Shown: piece after piece, positions 35,801-47,136 of the stretch
How positions within the stretch are numbered: position 1 is the first letter of the stretch
Layout of the letters: every line of letters begins with the position of its first letter
From: Avena insularis
Lineage: Eukaryota; Streptophyta; Magnoliopsida; Poales; Poaceae
NCBI GenBank assembly: GCA_023614405.1
Contig: CM042684.1
Span: forward strand, 204,916,941-204,980,940
Reading direction: 5' to 3'
Length of the DNA stretch: 64,000 nucleotides
Program-made: the position numbers and the translations under genes
Notes under the pieces: model-generated
Told to the model about the DNA's origin: nothing
The model's database searches: none
The model's input: only the letters and a program-made list of their open reading frames with translations

Positions 35801-36326
35801 ATGTGTATACATTGGTGCGACCATCATGTTGAGCAGCCTTGTCAAATTTCCACGGTCGACCAAGAAGCATGTGGCAAACTGTCATAGGAACCACATCACG
35901 CTCCACCGTATCTTTGTAAGGACCAATGGCGAAGGAGACCGATACGACATGCTTGATCTTCACGGACCCTTGGTCACTTAGCCATTGCACGTGGTAGGGG
36001 TGCTTGTGCGGATGGAGGGTGAGGTTGAGCTTTTCACACAACTCGGTGCTAGAAAGGTTGTGGGTCCTCCCTCCGTCAATGATCACCTTGATAGATTTTC
36101 CATTGATGTCGGCTCGTGTTTGGAAGATATTGGAGCGTTGGTCTTCATGCTCTTGTGCTTGAGTGGTCAAGATCCTTGTGACGACAAGCGATGGACTTGC
36201 GTCATATTCACACATGAGGAGTTCTTGATCATCTTCCACTCGTTGCCTTGCCATTGCTTCCTTGACACGGGCATCAAACTCATCTTCACTCAAGTACTCT
36301 TCATCACCATTGTCATGGATGAACAA
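32841..36326 (-). pseudogene. Element C protease, RT, RNase H and integrase
   Basis: Reading leftwards: protease (VIIDGGRTHNLSS, with Arg where A and B have Ser), linker, RT with [13 protein letters not shown], then the six-A frameshift (34936-34941) that B shares, and in the new frame YFDDILVHS. RNase H ([24 protein letters not shown]) and integrase follow; TGA at about 33817-33819 falls between the two halves of the HHCC region where B has CGA. The DDE core ([33 protein letters not shown]) is otherwise open to 33191, where the frame changes before the GPY/F-like end. It stops at TGA formed with the LTR start, after eight G's. Confidence 0.9.
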
Positions 36327-38109
36327 GACTTTCTTGTTTCCATATTCGGCTGACTTGTGTCCTTTACCTCCACACTTGTAGCATTCACCGTTGAAAGGTG
36401 TATCACTCTTTGCTTGCTTGCCACTTGGGGGCAGTTTTCCTTGAGGAAGTGTGGGCTTGAAGAAAGGCTTGGAGGTACTTGATGAGCTTCCATTGAAAGT
36501 TGTTGGTGTAGCGGTTGAAGCTTGCTTGCAGGTGAAGTATGTGTTGGGCTTGTTCTACTTGATATCCTCTTGCACCTGACATTCAGGCGTTGTTGCGATG
36601 TGCACAAGCTCAACCATGGTGTTGTATGTTTGGAACTCGACGATGCGCTTGATTGGGTGATTCAAGCCAATAAGGAAACGTACCATTGTCTGCTCCATGC
36701 GCTCATCAATGTTGGAACGAATCAAGTTGAGTTCCATTTCCTTGAAGTACTCTTCCACGGTCTTTGTCCCTTGATGAAGCGCTTGAAGGTTGTTGAAGAG
36801 GTCACGCGTGTAGTGCGCGGGGACGAACCGGGATCTCATGTGATCCTTCATGTCATGCCAAGTTGTGATTGGCCGCTCTTTTCTTGCATCATGAACAACT
36901 TGAACTTGTTCCCACCAAAGGTTGGCATAATCATCAAACTCAAGCAAAGCCATGGCGACCATCTTCTCGTTGCTATAGTTGTGCATGCGGAAGATCTTGT
37001 CGACTTTGAGTGCCCACGAGAGGTATTCTTCGGGGTCATTGGATCCGGTGAACTTGGGCATTGTGAACTTGAGCTTGCCAAAAGTTTCTTCATCGTTGCG
37101 GTCATTGCGACGATCTTGGTGACCTTGTGATGATCTTGTAGTTAGGGAGGTGGAACTAGGTTCTCGCGTCCTTGTTGCGGATCTTGCTCTTGGTATTGTT
37201 GTTGAGGAGATTGCTCTTGCTCTTGGCACAGTTGTTGACGTGGTTGAGGTGCTTGGGCCTCACGGCGAAGAACATGGTCATGAGCCTCTTAACATGGTGG
37301 GCGTCGCTCAATTTGTATCACTTGACGCTCCAAGTTTTGTTGAGGTGGAGGAGGCGCCTCGTGATGACCATGGTGTCGGTGCGGACGTTCATGACGTTGA
37401 TGACGAGGAGGGGATCTTGGAGAGCTTCATGTCGATGACGAGCTTGATTCTCCAAATTGGAGTCATCACTTGTTGTGTCCAGTATGTGTCGCGGTCGATG
37501 GTGGTAGACTTGTGGTTGCACTTGCTGTTGCACTTGCGGTTCCTCTTGTGGTTGCTCTTGTTGGATCACTAGTGCCCTTGCGTGATGACGATGTGATTCT
37601 TGCCTTGCTCGTGGCCTTGAAGAGAGGTCACCATCATAGCTTGATGTTGCGGCGTGCCGTGGTGAAGGTACATAGTTCGAAGAGGTTCCATCTTCAACCA
37701 CGGGGGCATCATTGCGTCTTGGAGCACTTTGATATATATCTTGTTGAAGGGGTGCATCACGACACGAAGAACTTGAAGAGCTTAAAGCACGTGAACGCGG
37801 TCTTGCCATTCCATCAATGAGGCGTCGAAGATTGTCATTTGTTTCGGCGACGTAGCATTGAAGCGCTTCATTTTGGTGGCCGATGTTGTGATTCATTGCT
37901 TGCATTTGCCTTTCGAGGCCATCGAAGCGGTTGTCAATGTTCTTGAACTCGGCTTCCGTCTCTCCAAATTATTCATCTTGTCACGTCTCAAGGGCTTGGC
38001 AACGTTCACGGAACTCTTGGCGGACGATGAAGTGACTTGCGCGCGTCATGTATGGACCTTGATCTTCTTCTTGGGGAGGTGGTTGGCTCATCTCACCGTG
38101 CCTATCCAT
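36327..38109 (-). pseudogene. Element C gag
   Basis: Likely ATG at 38109 (MDRHGEMSQPPPQEED). Early stops follow: TGA and TAA where B has CGA and CAA (ETRQDEQ region). The frame is then open from 37905 through a coiled coil (NHNIGHQNEALQ), a Ser-rich and Gln-rich linker, shifts near 37320, and gives the capsid-like block (FGKLKFTMPKFTGSN, YLSWALKVDKIF, WWEQVQ). The zinc knuckle reads CYKCGGKGHKSAEY: Tyr at the fourth ligand. Gag and protease are in one frame without a stop between, unlike B. Confidence 0.85.
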
Positions 38110-39408
38110 CATGCAAGACACACAAGTATTGTATATGGAAGTGGAATATGGTGGTGTTAGCCTTGTACCTCACCTTGGGGATTGCACCAAACTAGAAACC
38201 ACAAGTGAGAGCTATAAGCATGCAAAGTGGAAATGCAAAGAAAACTCACACTAAAGAAAGAACTAACTCTCAAAATCTTGTTGGTGGTAGGTTAGGATTG
38301 TGGAATGCCAAATAACCAACCAAAAGAAAAGAGATAGACAAAAGTGGGTAAATTCCAACAAAACTCAAGTCAAAGGTGAAGGTCAACAACTCAAAGGGTG
38401 ACGGAACCTACAACTATATACACACACATGGAGAAAGTTGGGATTGACATGACTATGAAAATGAGGAAACAAAATGTCCTAACAAAGACTAAGCTCGTTG
38501 TCATGCCAATGCAAGAAGAGACCGTGGCTCATTTGCAAAGAGGACAAAATGAGCAACGGATTTGTGCACTTTCCTTGGGCGCTCTTCTTTCTCTCTTGCT
38601 TACAAGCTTTGAGACTCTCTTTGGCAATGGGAGACTATTTTTATTTTGCTTTTTCTTTGTATCTTTTTCTTTATTTTTTTATTTTTTTTGCTCTCCCTTG
38701 GTGCTACCTAGTCACACTTGATATTGCTCTTACACTCTCACTATCCGAGGACAAATGCACAATGCTCAAGCAAACACAAGATGAGCCACTCTCATAGGAT
38801 AGGTACACACAAAGGAAGATAGGGGTTAACAAGGTGACGCAAGTTATACCTTCGTTGGTGATGATGAACTTGGCGTCGGTGGTGCAGGATGATGTTCGTG
38901 GGCCGTGGTGTCGGTGAGCGCGGGTGTTGTCGATGCGGAAGCTTGTTGTTCGTTGACGACACACACAGGGGCACAAACAAACAAGGAGAAATTATCCAAT
39001 GCAAGATTAGAGGCAAAACTATCAAAATCAGGCGTCAGGCCGGAGACTCCGGGGTTTCGGGCCGGAAACTCCGGTGCAGGCCGGAGACTCCGGTGTGGGT
39101 AGGTCGGAGACTCCGGTATGCAGGCCGGAGACTCCGGTCTTGAGTCAGATCGTGAACTGCTCGTGTTCTTGAGCGCAAAACCACGCCTTGGGTCCTCAAA
39201 TCCGCGAAAAATTGGCCAAATTGGGCTGGGAAAACACAGGATAAAGCTGGACCAACACCTAAGATAAAAAAAAACCACAAATAACACTCCAAATCAAGAG
39301 ATCGATCCAAAGGCAAATATGGGATTTTTTTTGGGAATTTCGAATTTTTGGTGGATAGAAGAAAAATTTGTGGGGGAAATCGTGAGCAACGAACCTCTTG
39401 ACCCCAAA
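38110..39408 (-). other. Element C leader
   Basis: A degenerate primer site lies next to the LTR. The CCGGAGTCTCCGG array is at 39037-39142, 267 nt behind the LTR, and matches C's LTRs. An A/purine-rich tract is at 38637-38697. The last 300 nt lead to the gag ATG. No long frame of its own. Confidence 0.8.
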
Positions 39409-40431
39409 GTTTAAGGGCAAACCTCTAGGATGGCCCGATCTTTCACGATTCCCTTTCAAATCGAGGATGGAGTGCGGGGAGAGGAGGGGAGGATGAACAC
39501 GGCGAACTCACGCACGAAGAAACAATGAACACACACACACACACACAACCACGATACACGCCAATAGCTCACGCCGGCGGTGACCGGTCCGACGCAATCC
39601 CTAGGATCGGCGTCGGGCGGAGGACTCTCCCTCGAACCGGCACGGCGAGATGGGAGACTCGGTGAGATCTTGACGTCTTGGCAAAGGGACACCGACGCCA
39701 AGGCCTTGTACAACGCGGAGGCATGATGCAAACTCCAACGAGGTTTGGGGATATTGGTGCTCCTTGGTCAAGGAGCATGAGGCAAGAATTAGATAGATCC
39801 ACAAAGGGGTTTCCACTAATTCCAATATCATGCCTAGGGTTTACAATGGAGGTGGGGGACTATATATAGGCCAGCCACTTAAACAGGGGTACTTTAGGAA
39901 TAAAAGACAAGTTCTAGACGGACTAAGGGGTACATGGGCCGCAGGCCCAAAGGCCTTTTCATTCCTGGCGACGGTTGGACCGGAGACTCCGGTGTGGTGG
40001 ACCAGAGACTCTGGTCTAGGCCGGAGAATCCGGTGTAGCCTCCACACCAGCCTCCGGAGGGGCCTTCAGATTGTCCCAAGGCCTGGTGCAGGGGGTCAGA
40101 CCGGAGGCAGGGCCGGAGTCTCCGGTGTCTTCAGGCCGGAGACTTTGGCAGGCCGGAGACTCTGGTCTGAGCAGCTCCAGCGGCTCCTGCTTCACGCTCT
40201 GCTCCTTGTTCTCCATACTTGGGTGCTTGGTGATGTGTCGAAGCTTCGTACCTGATGATGCATAGGGTAGTTGCATGAAGTAGCATGCCATCCATGGAGG
40301 TATCAAATTGGCACAAGGAGAGGAGCGAGTTCACCTTAGCTTGTAGGAGTTTGGCTCGGGCACGAGTCATGGGTCCACTTGGGGGACTTGTTGGTGTAGA
40401 TGTAGGAGCGTCCGTAGGACAGGCTGTATCA
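39409..40431 (-). repeat. Element C 5' LTR (1023 bp)
   Basis: On the minus strand it starts TGATACAGCCTG (40431); its last two bases have decayed from CA to AC (39409). Palindromes of the CCGGAGTCTCCGG kind lie at 39976-40175. The TATA box is CTATATATAG (39860-39869). Reading from its start, it encodes [20 protein letters not shown]. Confidence 0.92.
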
Positions 40432-40707
40432 GAGTGTGTCCCATACTAACAATCATTCATACAATTCTCTCTCTTTGTTGTCAGTTTTGCAATCTACCCA
40501 AGATACACCACCAACTACAAGGATACGGCTACAAGATCTCTAACCACAACATGATGGCAAGATGTACCACAAGCTCTTCAACAACTTTGAGAATGGCTTA
40601 AACACCGGTGATCCAACCATGTACAAGAACAAGGCCAAGGACACACCTCCTTCCTTGCATGATGAACGAACATCGTCGAGGTCGACTCGTTTTCAAGCGG
40701 GGGGAGA
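40432..40707 (+). pseudogene. Y tail up to polypurine tract
   Basis: It begins with GAGTG, the duplicate made by C. A frame opening near 40562 (MYHKLFNNFENG) runs through SSRSTRFQAGGDD, a counterpart of the pol terminus of A-D, over the polypurine tract and about 560 bp into the LTR (to 41272). There is no RT, RNase H or integrase. Confidence 0.65.
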
Positions 40708-41739
40708 TGATGTAGCCCAACATACGGAAACCACCTTTGGTCCACATCATGCCACGCTAATCATCACTCCAAAGGTGAACTCCTTCCATGCTTTGCCTTT
40801 CATTGGTTATTATTCGAATGGAATCCTACTTGAGACAAATGCCCATGATGTGACTAGGTCCATGAACATGATGCCAAGGAGATGCAGCAAGGATGGCTCT
40901 GGAGCCAAGACACCCAAGCAAGAGGCCAGGAAGAGAAGATGCAAGAAGTTATTGAAGCAGGACCGGAGTCTCCGGACCAACAGACCGGAGTCTCCGGTCT
41001 ACCACATTGGAGTCTCCGGCCTGTCCCCATACCGAGCCCCGAACCCGTGCACAGGACTCGGTGACCCCCTCAAAGGAGATCTGGGAGGCAGACCGAGTCT
41101 CGGTCCACACGAGTCTCCGGATCCCTGTGGAGTCTCGGTGAGCATCATGGGCCTGTGCGCCTCAAGCTGGGCTTGGCCCATGTATCGCCCCAAACTTCCG
41201 GCTTATGCCTATTTTACCCCTAGCTCGTGGCTGGCATATATATATGCCCCCAACCCCACCTTGAAACCCTAGAGATGATGATGAATTAAGGCATGTGCCT
41301 AACCCTAGATGGGAACCCCCTCTCAATAGTAAATCTATGAGTTGTACAAGGCCTTGGAGTCAGTGCCCTTCTCCAAGTTGTCAAGACCCTCCTCAAGTGT
41401 TTGGTCTTTCCCTATCAAGGATTCTAGTAGTGCTTGGCCTCTCCCCTTTGGGATTCTACTTGTTTGCTACTCTCTCCTTGGTTTGGATTCTACCGTCCGC
41501 TTGCCGATCACTCCTTTGGTGATTCTACCGCAAGGTCTCTCGCTGAGGATTCTATTGGATTGGTTGTTCGAACCAACAGGAGCAAATCGAATTGGGTGTG
41601 ATTTGGCGTGTGTTTGTATCTATACCTTGCACTAGAGTTGTGTTCATCGTGTTCATCGTGTTTTCCCTCACTTCTGCCTCAAATCCGTGAAGATCGGGCC
41701 ACTCCAAGGGTAAATCCACAAGGATACCCACCCATAACA
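40708..41739 (+). repeat. Y right LTR (1032 bp)
   Basis: It starts TGATGTAGCCCAACATACGG and ends CACCCATAACA. It has CCGGAGTCTCCGG copies at 40963-41113, a TATA-like CATATATATATG near 41235-41246, and the TTGTACAAGGCCTTG block at 41343. It shares termini and core with the X LTRs but is clearly a different subfamily from the LTR at Y's left end. Confidence 0.88.
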
Positions 41740-43250
41740 CTCAACCCATTTAGCTAATCTTCTATGCAAGTTTGATTGAGATTTCAAGTATTTCAATGCT
41801 TCATGATCAGAATGTATGATAAATTCCTTTGGCCAAAAATAATGTTGCCAAACCTCAAGTACTCTAACAAGTGCATACAATTTTTTTATCATAGATAGGA
41901 TAATTCAAACGAGCACCAGTAAGTTTCTCATAAAAATATGCTATGGGGCGACCCTCTTGTATCAAAACGCCACCAATGCCTATACCACTAGCATCACATT
42001 CAACTTCAAATTGCTTCGAAAATTCAGGTAATGCAAGTAATGGTGCAAAAGTAAACAAACGTCTCAATGTATCAAAAGAAATATCTTGGGTCTCACCCCA
42101 TACAAAAGGAACACCTTTCCTTGTCAAATCATTCAAAGGTGCAACAATGGTGCTAAAATCTTTCACAAAGTGCCTATAGAAACCAGCTAAGCCGTGGAAA
42201 CTATGCACTTGACTTACATTCATGGGAGTAGGACAATTCTGAATTGATTCAATTTTAGATTGATCTACTTCTACCCCATTCTTAGATACAACAAATCCCA
42301 GAAAAATGACCTTATCTTTTGCAAATGTGCACTTCTCAAGATTAGCATACAATTTATTATCACGCAACACTTGCAAAACTTGTCGAATATGAGTACAATG
42401 TTTAGTTTCGTTGTGGTTGTAGATAAGTATATCATCAAAGTAAACAGCCACAAAACGACCAATAAAATCTCTCAAAACATGATTCATCAATCGCATGAAT
42501 GTACTAGGTGCATTAGTAAGACCAAATGGCATGACTAACCACTCATACAAACCAAATTTTGTTTTGAAAGCAGTTCTCCACTCATCCCCTTCTTTCATCA
42601 TAATTTGATGATACCCACTACGCAACTCAATCTTAGAGAAAACAACAGTACCACTCAATTCATCTAGCATATCCTCTAAGCGTGGAATAAGGTGACGATA
42701 TCGAATAGTGATGTTATTAATCGCTCTAAAATCTACACACATACGCCATGTACCATCTTTCTTAGGCACTAAAATAACAGGAACAACACAAGGGCTAAGA
42801 GAAACACGAATGTACCCTTTATCCAACAACACTTGTACTTGCTTCTGTATCTCCTTAGTTTCTTCGGGATTGGTCTTGTAGGGTGCACGGTTGGGAAGTG
42901 TGGCGCTAGGGATCATGTCAATTTGGTGTTCAATACCATGCAATGGAGGCAAACTTACGGGTACATCTTCTAGAAACACATCCCCAAAATCCTGCAAAAT
43001 AGAAGAGACACCAAGAGAAATAGGGGTCATGTTGTTAGAAAACAATACCTCGCCCTTATACATGAGCACAAGTGGCATGGCTGTAGGATCCTCACGAAAT
43101 TCTCTCATATCTTCCTTGGTGGATAATATCAATAGATTATGCACTCTCTCACTTTTCATTATATCACTCAATTTAGGCTCGATTACACCAGGAACAGCTG
43201 TCACACAATCTCGCCGAGCTATAGGATCTTCCTTCAAATTCACCTCTGTC
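41740..43250 (-). pseudogene. Element Z RT and RNase H, truncated
   Basis: The frame from 43243 runs through the protease-RT linker (LSDIMKSERVHNLLIL), RT with WRMCVDFRAINNI, FSKIELRSGYHQI and YFDDILIYN, and FLGFVVSKNGVEV. RNase H has [15 protein letters not shown] frame change near 41885 precedes [11 protein letters not shown], and the Y insertion cuts it after RLAKWVE. RT itself is open over about 380 residues with its catalytic Asp pair, so this is one of the best preserved RTs here. Confidence 0.9.
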
Positions 43251-45041
43251 TTGTGGTGTCATTGGCTGCATATTAATCTTCTTTCCTTTGAAATCCAAGT
43301 GATACGTATTGGCTCGGCCATTGTGTTGCACATGGCGATCATAAAGCCAAGGCCGACCCAATAGAAGATGGCAAACAGTCATAGGAACCACATCAAAATC
43401 AATAGAATCTTTGTATAGCCCTATTTGGAAATTCACACGTACCATATGATTTACCTTCATCTCACCATTGTTGATCAACCATTGTATGTAGTATGGCTTC
43501 AGATGAGGCAAATATGTCAAATTCAGCTTGGCACATAATTCCTTACTTGCAAGATTTCTGCAGCTACCTCCATCAATAATGAGCTTGCAAGCTTTGTTAG
43601 GTCCAACTAGAGCTTTTGTTTGGAACAAGTTGCAACGCTGAGAATCATCAATCGATTGCACACTAAGTATACGTGAAGATACGACAATAGTTGGTGCATG
43701 CTCAGGATAAGCATCTGCACCCTCCTCGCCATCATCAATATCATCGTCATCAGCTTCATCTCCACTCTCTATTTCACCTTGTTCATTGACAAACATAACC
43801 TTGTTGTTTGGAAAATCCTTCTTGTAGTGTCCCCTACCTCCACAAGTATGGCACACCACATCGTGAGTACGCGCAATCGACATATTGGAACCCGAACTAG
43901 CAGCAGGTGCAGCGGGCTTCCGAGCATTGGAACCAAACGAATATGTAGGTGCTGGCTTGGCTGAAGGTGACGGGTGGCTAGCAGCAGGTGGTGCCACCAT
44001 AGGAGGTGTAGATCTGGCCGAAAAACGGCTAGAAGACTAAAACCTAGCACGTGACTTAGCATCTTCAGCCAACTGGGATTTGGCCTCTCTAGCATGGTGC
44101 AATAGCTCATTCATAGTATCATACTTGTGATGACGAACAATGCTCTTGATTGGTAACTTCAAATTGTTGAGGAATCGTTGCATGGTCATCTCAAGGGATT
44201 TCACGAACTCTAGCACGCTGCATAAGCATCTCCATCTCCATGTAGTACTCATCAACTGACATGGTTCCTTTCCTTAATTGTGTCAATTTATCAAAAAATG
44301 ATAGCAAGTAGTTGGTGGGTACGAAACGAGCCTTCATAATTTGCGTCATCTCGCGCCAATCCATAACAGGAAGTTCATTGTCCTCCCTTCTATTCTGCAC
44401 AATAGCATCCCACCAACGCAAAGCATATCCATCAAATTCTGATGCTGCAAGCTTGACCTTCTTGTCTTCTGGATAGTCAAACAAACACCAGAGCTTCTCA
44501 ATCTTCAACTCCCATGTAAGGTAATCTTCAGGATCTAGTGAGCCATCAAACTTGGGAATTGAGAATTTTGGCTTCCCCAAACTATCATCAACAGCTTGGT
44601 TCTGAACGCGTTGAGCACGCCCAATATGAGAAAGACCATGACCATAAGCAGGTGCAGCAGCAGGATCAGGTGCAGGGGGATTGGCACGTCCCCTGCCTAG
44701 ATGTGGGCCAACATCAGCCACACTACCCTCATCATAGTCATCAAAAGCATCATCATGTGAGTGTTATGTCGTTGCTGTAATGCTACCGTTAAGGTCTCAA
44801 TGGAACGCTGCAAATTTGCGCCATTGACATTGATTGCTGTCACTTGTGTTTGAATAGTATTGATGGCGCCAACATTCTTGTCCAATGTCAATTGCATGTC
44901 CTGGATATTCTTGTCGATGGCATCTGTTGAGTGAGTAAACACTGGCGTCATGTGGGATTTCAACGCCTCATATTCTCGCCAATTAACAAGTTCCTCATCC
45001 TTCTTTTTCTGCAACACAACATCATCATCACTCAAAGACAT
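43173..45041 (-). pseudogene. Element Z gag and protease
   Basis: The likely start is ATG at 45041 (MSLSDDDVVLQKK), matching the start in V. A coiled coil (MQLTLDKNVGAINTIQTQV) follows, then after a frame change near 44740 the capsid-like block (LGKPKFSIPKFDGSLD, YLTWELKIEKLW, RWWDAIV). The frame returns near 44220. TAG near 44037-44039 precedes a Pro/Ala/Ser-rich stretch and a knuckle CHTCGGRGHYKKDF with Phe at the fourth ligand. Protease has LIIDGGSCRNLAS and MTVCHLLLGRPW. The frame is lost near 43250 before RT. Confidence 0.85.
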
Positions 45042-46214
45042 GATTAGTAGGTTAGTGGAAAAATCAAAATCCGTATGGTGGAAACTCTCACTACTCACTC
45101 ACAACTGACAAGAAAGTAGATCTTACCGTTCCAAAGTGAATAGAGATGCTTTACCAAACGTAATCAAAGACTTATGCACTGATGTTATGAAGTGAATATC
45201 AAAGGTATAGTGAACGATCGCAGGGCACATAGGTTATTTATGGTGGAGCTATAGGTATGATATCCTATCTACACCACAAACAAGTCCTAGTGCTGATCGT
45301 ACAAAAACCCAAGAAACACACACGTGGAGAAAAACGTGGCAATGCAACTATGAAGGGTGTTGCACTACTCTCGAGAGACACTAGCAAAGCTCAAAGTAAA
45401 CAAGAATAAGATTGCTCAATCTACCAGTGTACAAAGATATCACTAGGCCTCTTGCTCAAATCCTCTTTTTCACTATTTTTCTTTTTCTTTTGTATAGCTC
45501 TTTTTGCTTTTTCTTTTGCTAATTTGCTTTTTCTCTTATATATATATATATACATCTCACACAGCCAACTTACAAAGTACAGCACCAAAATCCCAAGAGT
45601 AGCCTGTAGGAGCGGAAACTAGTCTCAATGGGCAAGTTCCTACACCTATGTAATAGAATGGTTGTGGCTAATGTTAAGGAAATGTGCAATTTTTTGTCAC
45701 ACTTTGTAATTCCTGCCGTGGCAGAGAAACAGGTCAAAAATCTGCCGTGGCAGTGAAAATTCCTGCCGTGGCGGAAAGCGATCAAAAACATGCATAGCGA
45801 AGCGTGGCGGAGCGGTCTGTGGCGAAGCGTAATCGTGGTAAAGTTCGGGTCGGACACGCTGTTGCGGCAGAGAAAACGGGCGATTCCGTGCCACGATAGA
45901 GATCGGTAAGGAATTTTTTTTAACAAACTGACTCGGCCAAGGGTGTATGACCAGGACTCTAGCTAAAAACGGATCTGACTATGTTGGCGGAAAATAGATG
46001 GTGGATTCGACTAGAAAGAAGAAAAGCGATGAAATAGATCTACATCTAAACTAAAGGATGAACACAACCAGCAACTATTACTCGTCTATGATGTAATCTA
46101 GGCTATGGCAACTCTTTTTGTGGGGCTTTTTCTGTATAGGATGAAAAACACTCTCTAATCTATGGATGGATTGTGGATTGCTTACCGAGGCAACGAGGAA
46201 ATCTGATATCAAGA
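45042..46214 (-). other. Element Z leader
   Basis: It holds the primer site next to the LTR, then three copies of CTGCCGTGGCAG or a close variant (45713-45774), matching the palindrome in Z's LTR, and an A/purine-rich tract (45462-45538 as pyrimidines). The last part matches V's leader just before the ATG. No long frame. Confidence 0.8.
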
Positions 46215-47132
46215 TGATATGGGGTGGCCCAATCTTATCAGCAAGCACTTGTCGATGATGATAATGGTGGATAGATAAATAGCTTGTAGCTATGAACTCT
46301 CCCAGTCGAACCCTGATGCCAACGCAACAGCTCTCGAACCTTGTAGGATATTCACAACACCATGCTCTTGCGCACGTAGCCGTCGACCACGAATGGTAGT
46401 TTGCAATCTACTAATTCCCAGTGGAACAACAAATCGCACTCAATTATAGTTGGTAAAATTGATCATAGGGTAATTCCAGAGGTTCTATGAAAGAAACATC
46501 TCCAAAATATTTTAACATGGTCTAAAACCCTAAACTAGTGCGCCCCATTTATTATGAGTCTGGGGGTGCGTCGGCCTAAGGTGGGATCTGAGTTGGTCCC
46601 ACCCAACTAGATACAAACCGACCCGAAAGGGTTCGGCCTCAATGTCTCTGTCATGGCAGAGTTTCAGTCACTTTCTCTGCCACGACAGCTTGCCGTGCCA
46701 GAGTTGGACCCTGTTTTCCTGCCGACGCAGCCTGCCGTAGCAGAGAACAGGTGCTTTTCTCTGCCGCGGCAGAGAACTTGCTCCTTTGGTTGATCTTCAT
46801 CTTGGACAACTCCTTGCGCTTCCTCCCTCTCCTCCCTCGCGCATTCTTCATTGATCAACATGCCATGTTCCATTAGCTCCTCGCTCCTTGCTATGCCTTA
46901 TTCTCCCAAGTACCTGATCATGCAATAATTCCAAGACTTAGGTAGTATAAAATTTTCATTAACTAAAACACCAGGTTCATTAAGGAACAAGTTCACCTGT
47001 TGTTCTAGTAGCTTAGCACGAGCTCTTGTAATTGGTCCAATCCTTATCTCATTGGATTGATGTTTCTTTGTAGCAATTGGAACATCATCATTAGGAATTG
47101 GGGTAGGTGTAACTATAGGGATGTACTCATCA
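46215..47132 (-). repeat. Element Z 5' LTR (918 bp)
   Basis: On the minus strand it starts TGATGAGTACATCCC (47132) and ends CCCCATATCA (46215). The third palindrome kind, including a perfect CTCTGCCGCGGCAGAG (46759-46774), lies at 46641-46775. TATA-like TAATAAATG lies near 46550. The first 230 bp encode IGPITRARAKLLEQQVN and a LPKSWNYCMIRYLGE end. Confidence 0.88.
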
Positions 47133-47136
47133 GGTG

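Larger units (their letters stand above)
31801..40431 (-). mobile_element. Complete Ty3/gypsy element C (8.6 kb)
   Basis: The only element with both LTRs in the window. Its LTRs lie at 39409-40431 (5') and 31801-32840 (3'), flanked by GAGTG on both sides (31796-31800 and 40432-40436). The interior holds a leader, gag, protease, RT, RNase H and integrase on the minus strand. By eye the first 540 bases of the two LTRs differ at about 33 sites, mostly transitions, which suggests insertion on the scale of a couple of million years at commonly used grass rates. Confidence 0.93.
28511..41739 (+). mobile_element. LTR element Y with gag and protease only, split by element C
   Basis: Segments 28511-31800 and 40432-41739 form one element once C is removed. 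GAGTG ends the first segment and is repeated at 40432-40436. Y has a leader, gag, protease, a short tail, a polypurine tract (GCGGGGGGAGA) and a right LTR. RT, RNase H and integrase are absent, and the junction falls right after the protease. The right LTR is followed by CTCAA (41740-41744) inside element Z. Confidence 0.82.
41740..47132 (-). mobile_element. Ty3/gypsy element Z, 5' part
   Basis: On the minus strand: LTR (47132-46215), primer site (TCTTGATATCAGATT), leader, gag, protease, RT and part of RNase H. It is cut at 41740 by the insertion that ends with Y. Integrase and the 3' LTR should lie left of the window beyond the whole nest. Z is a different family from A-D but is built the same way. 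Confidence 0.88.
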
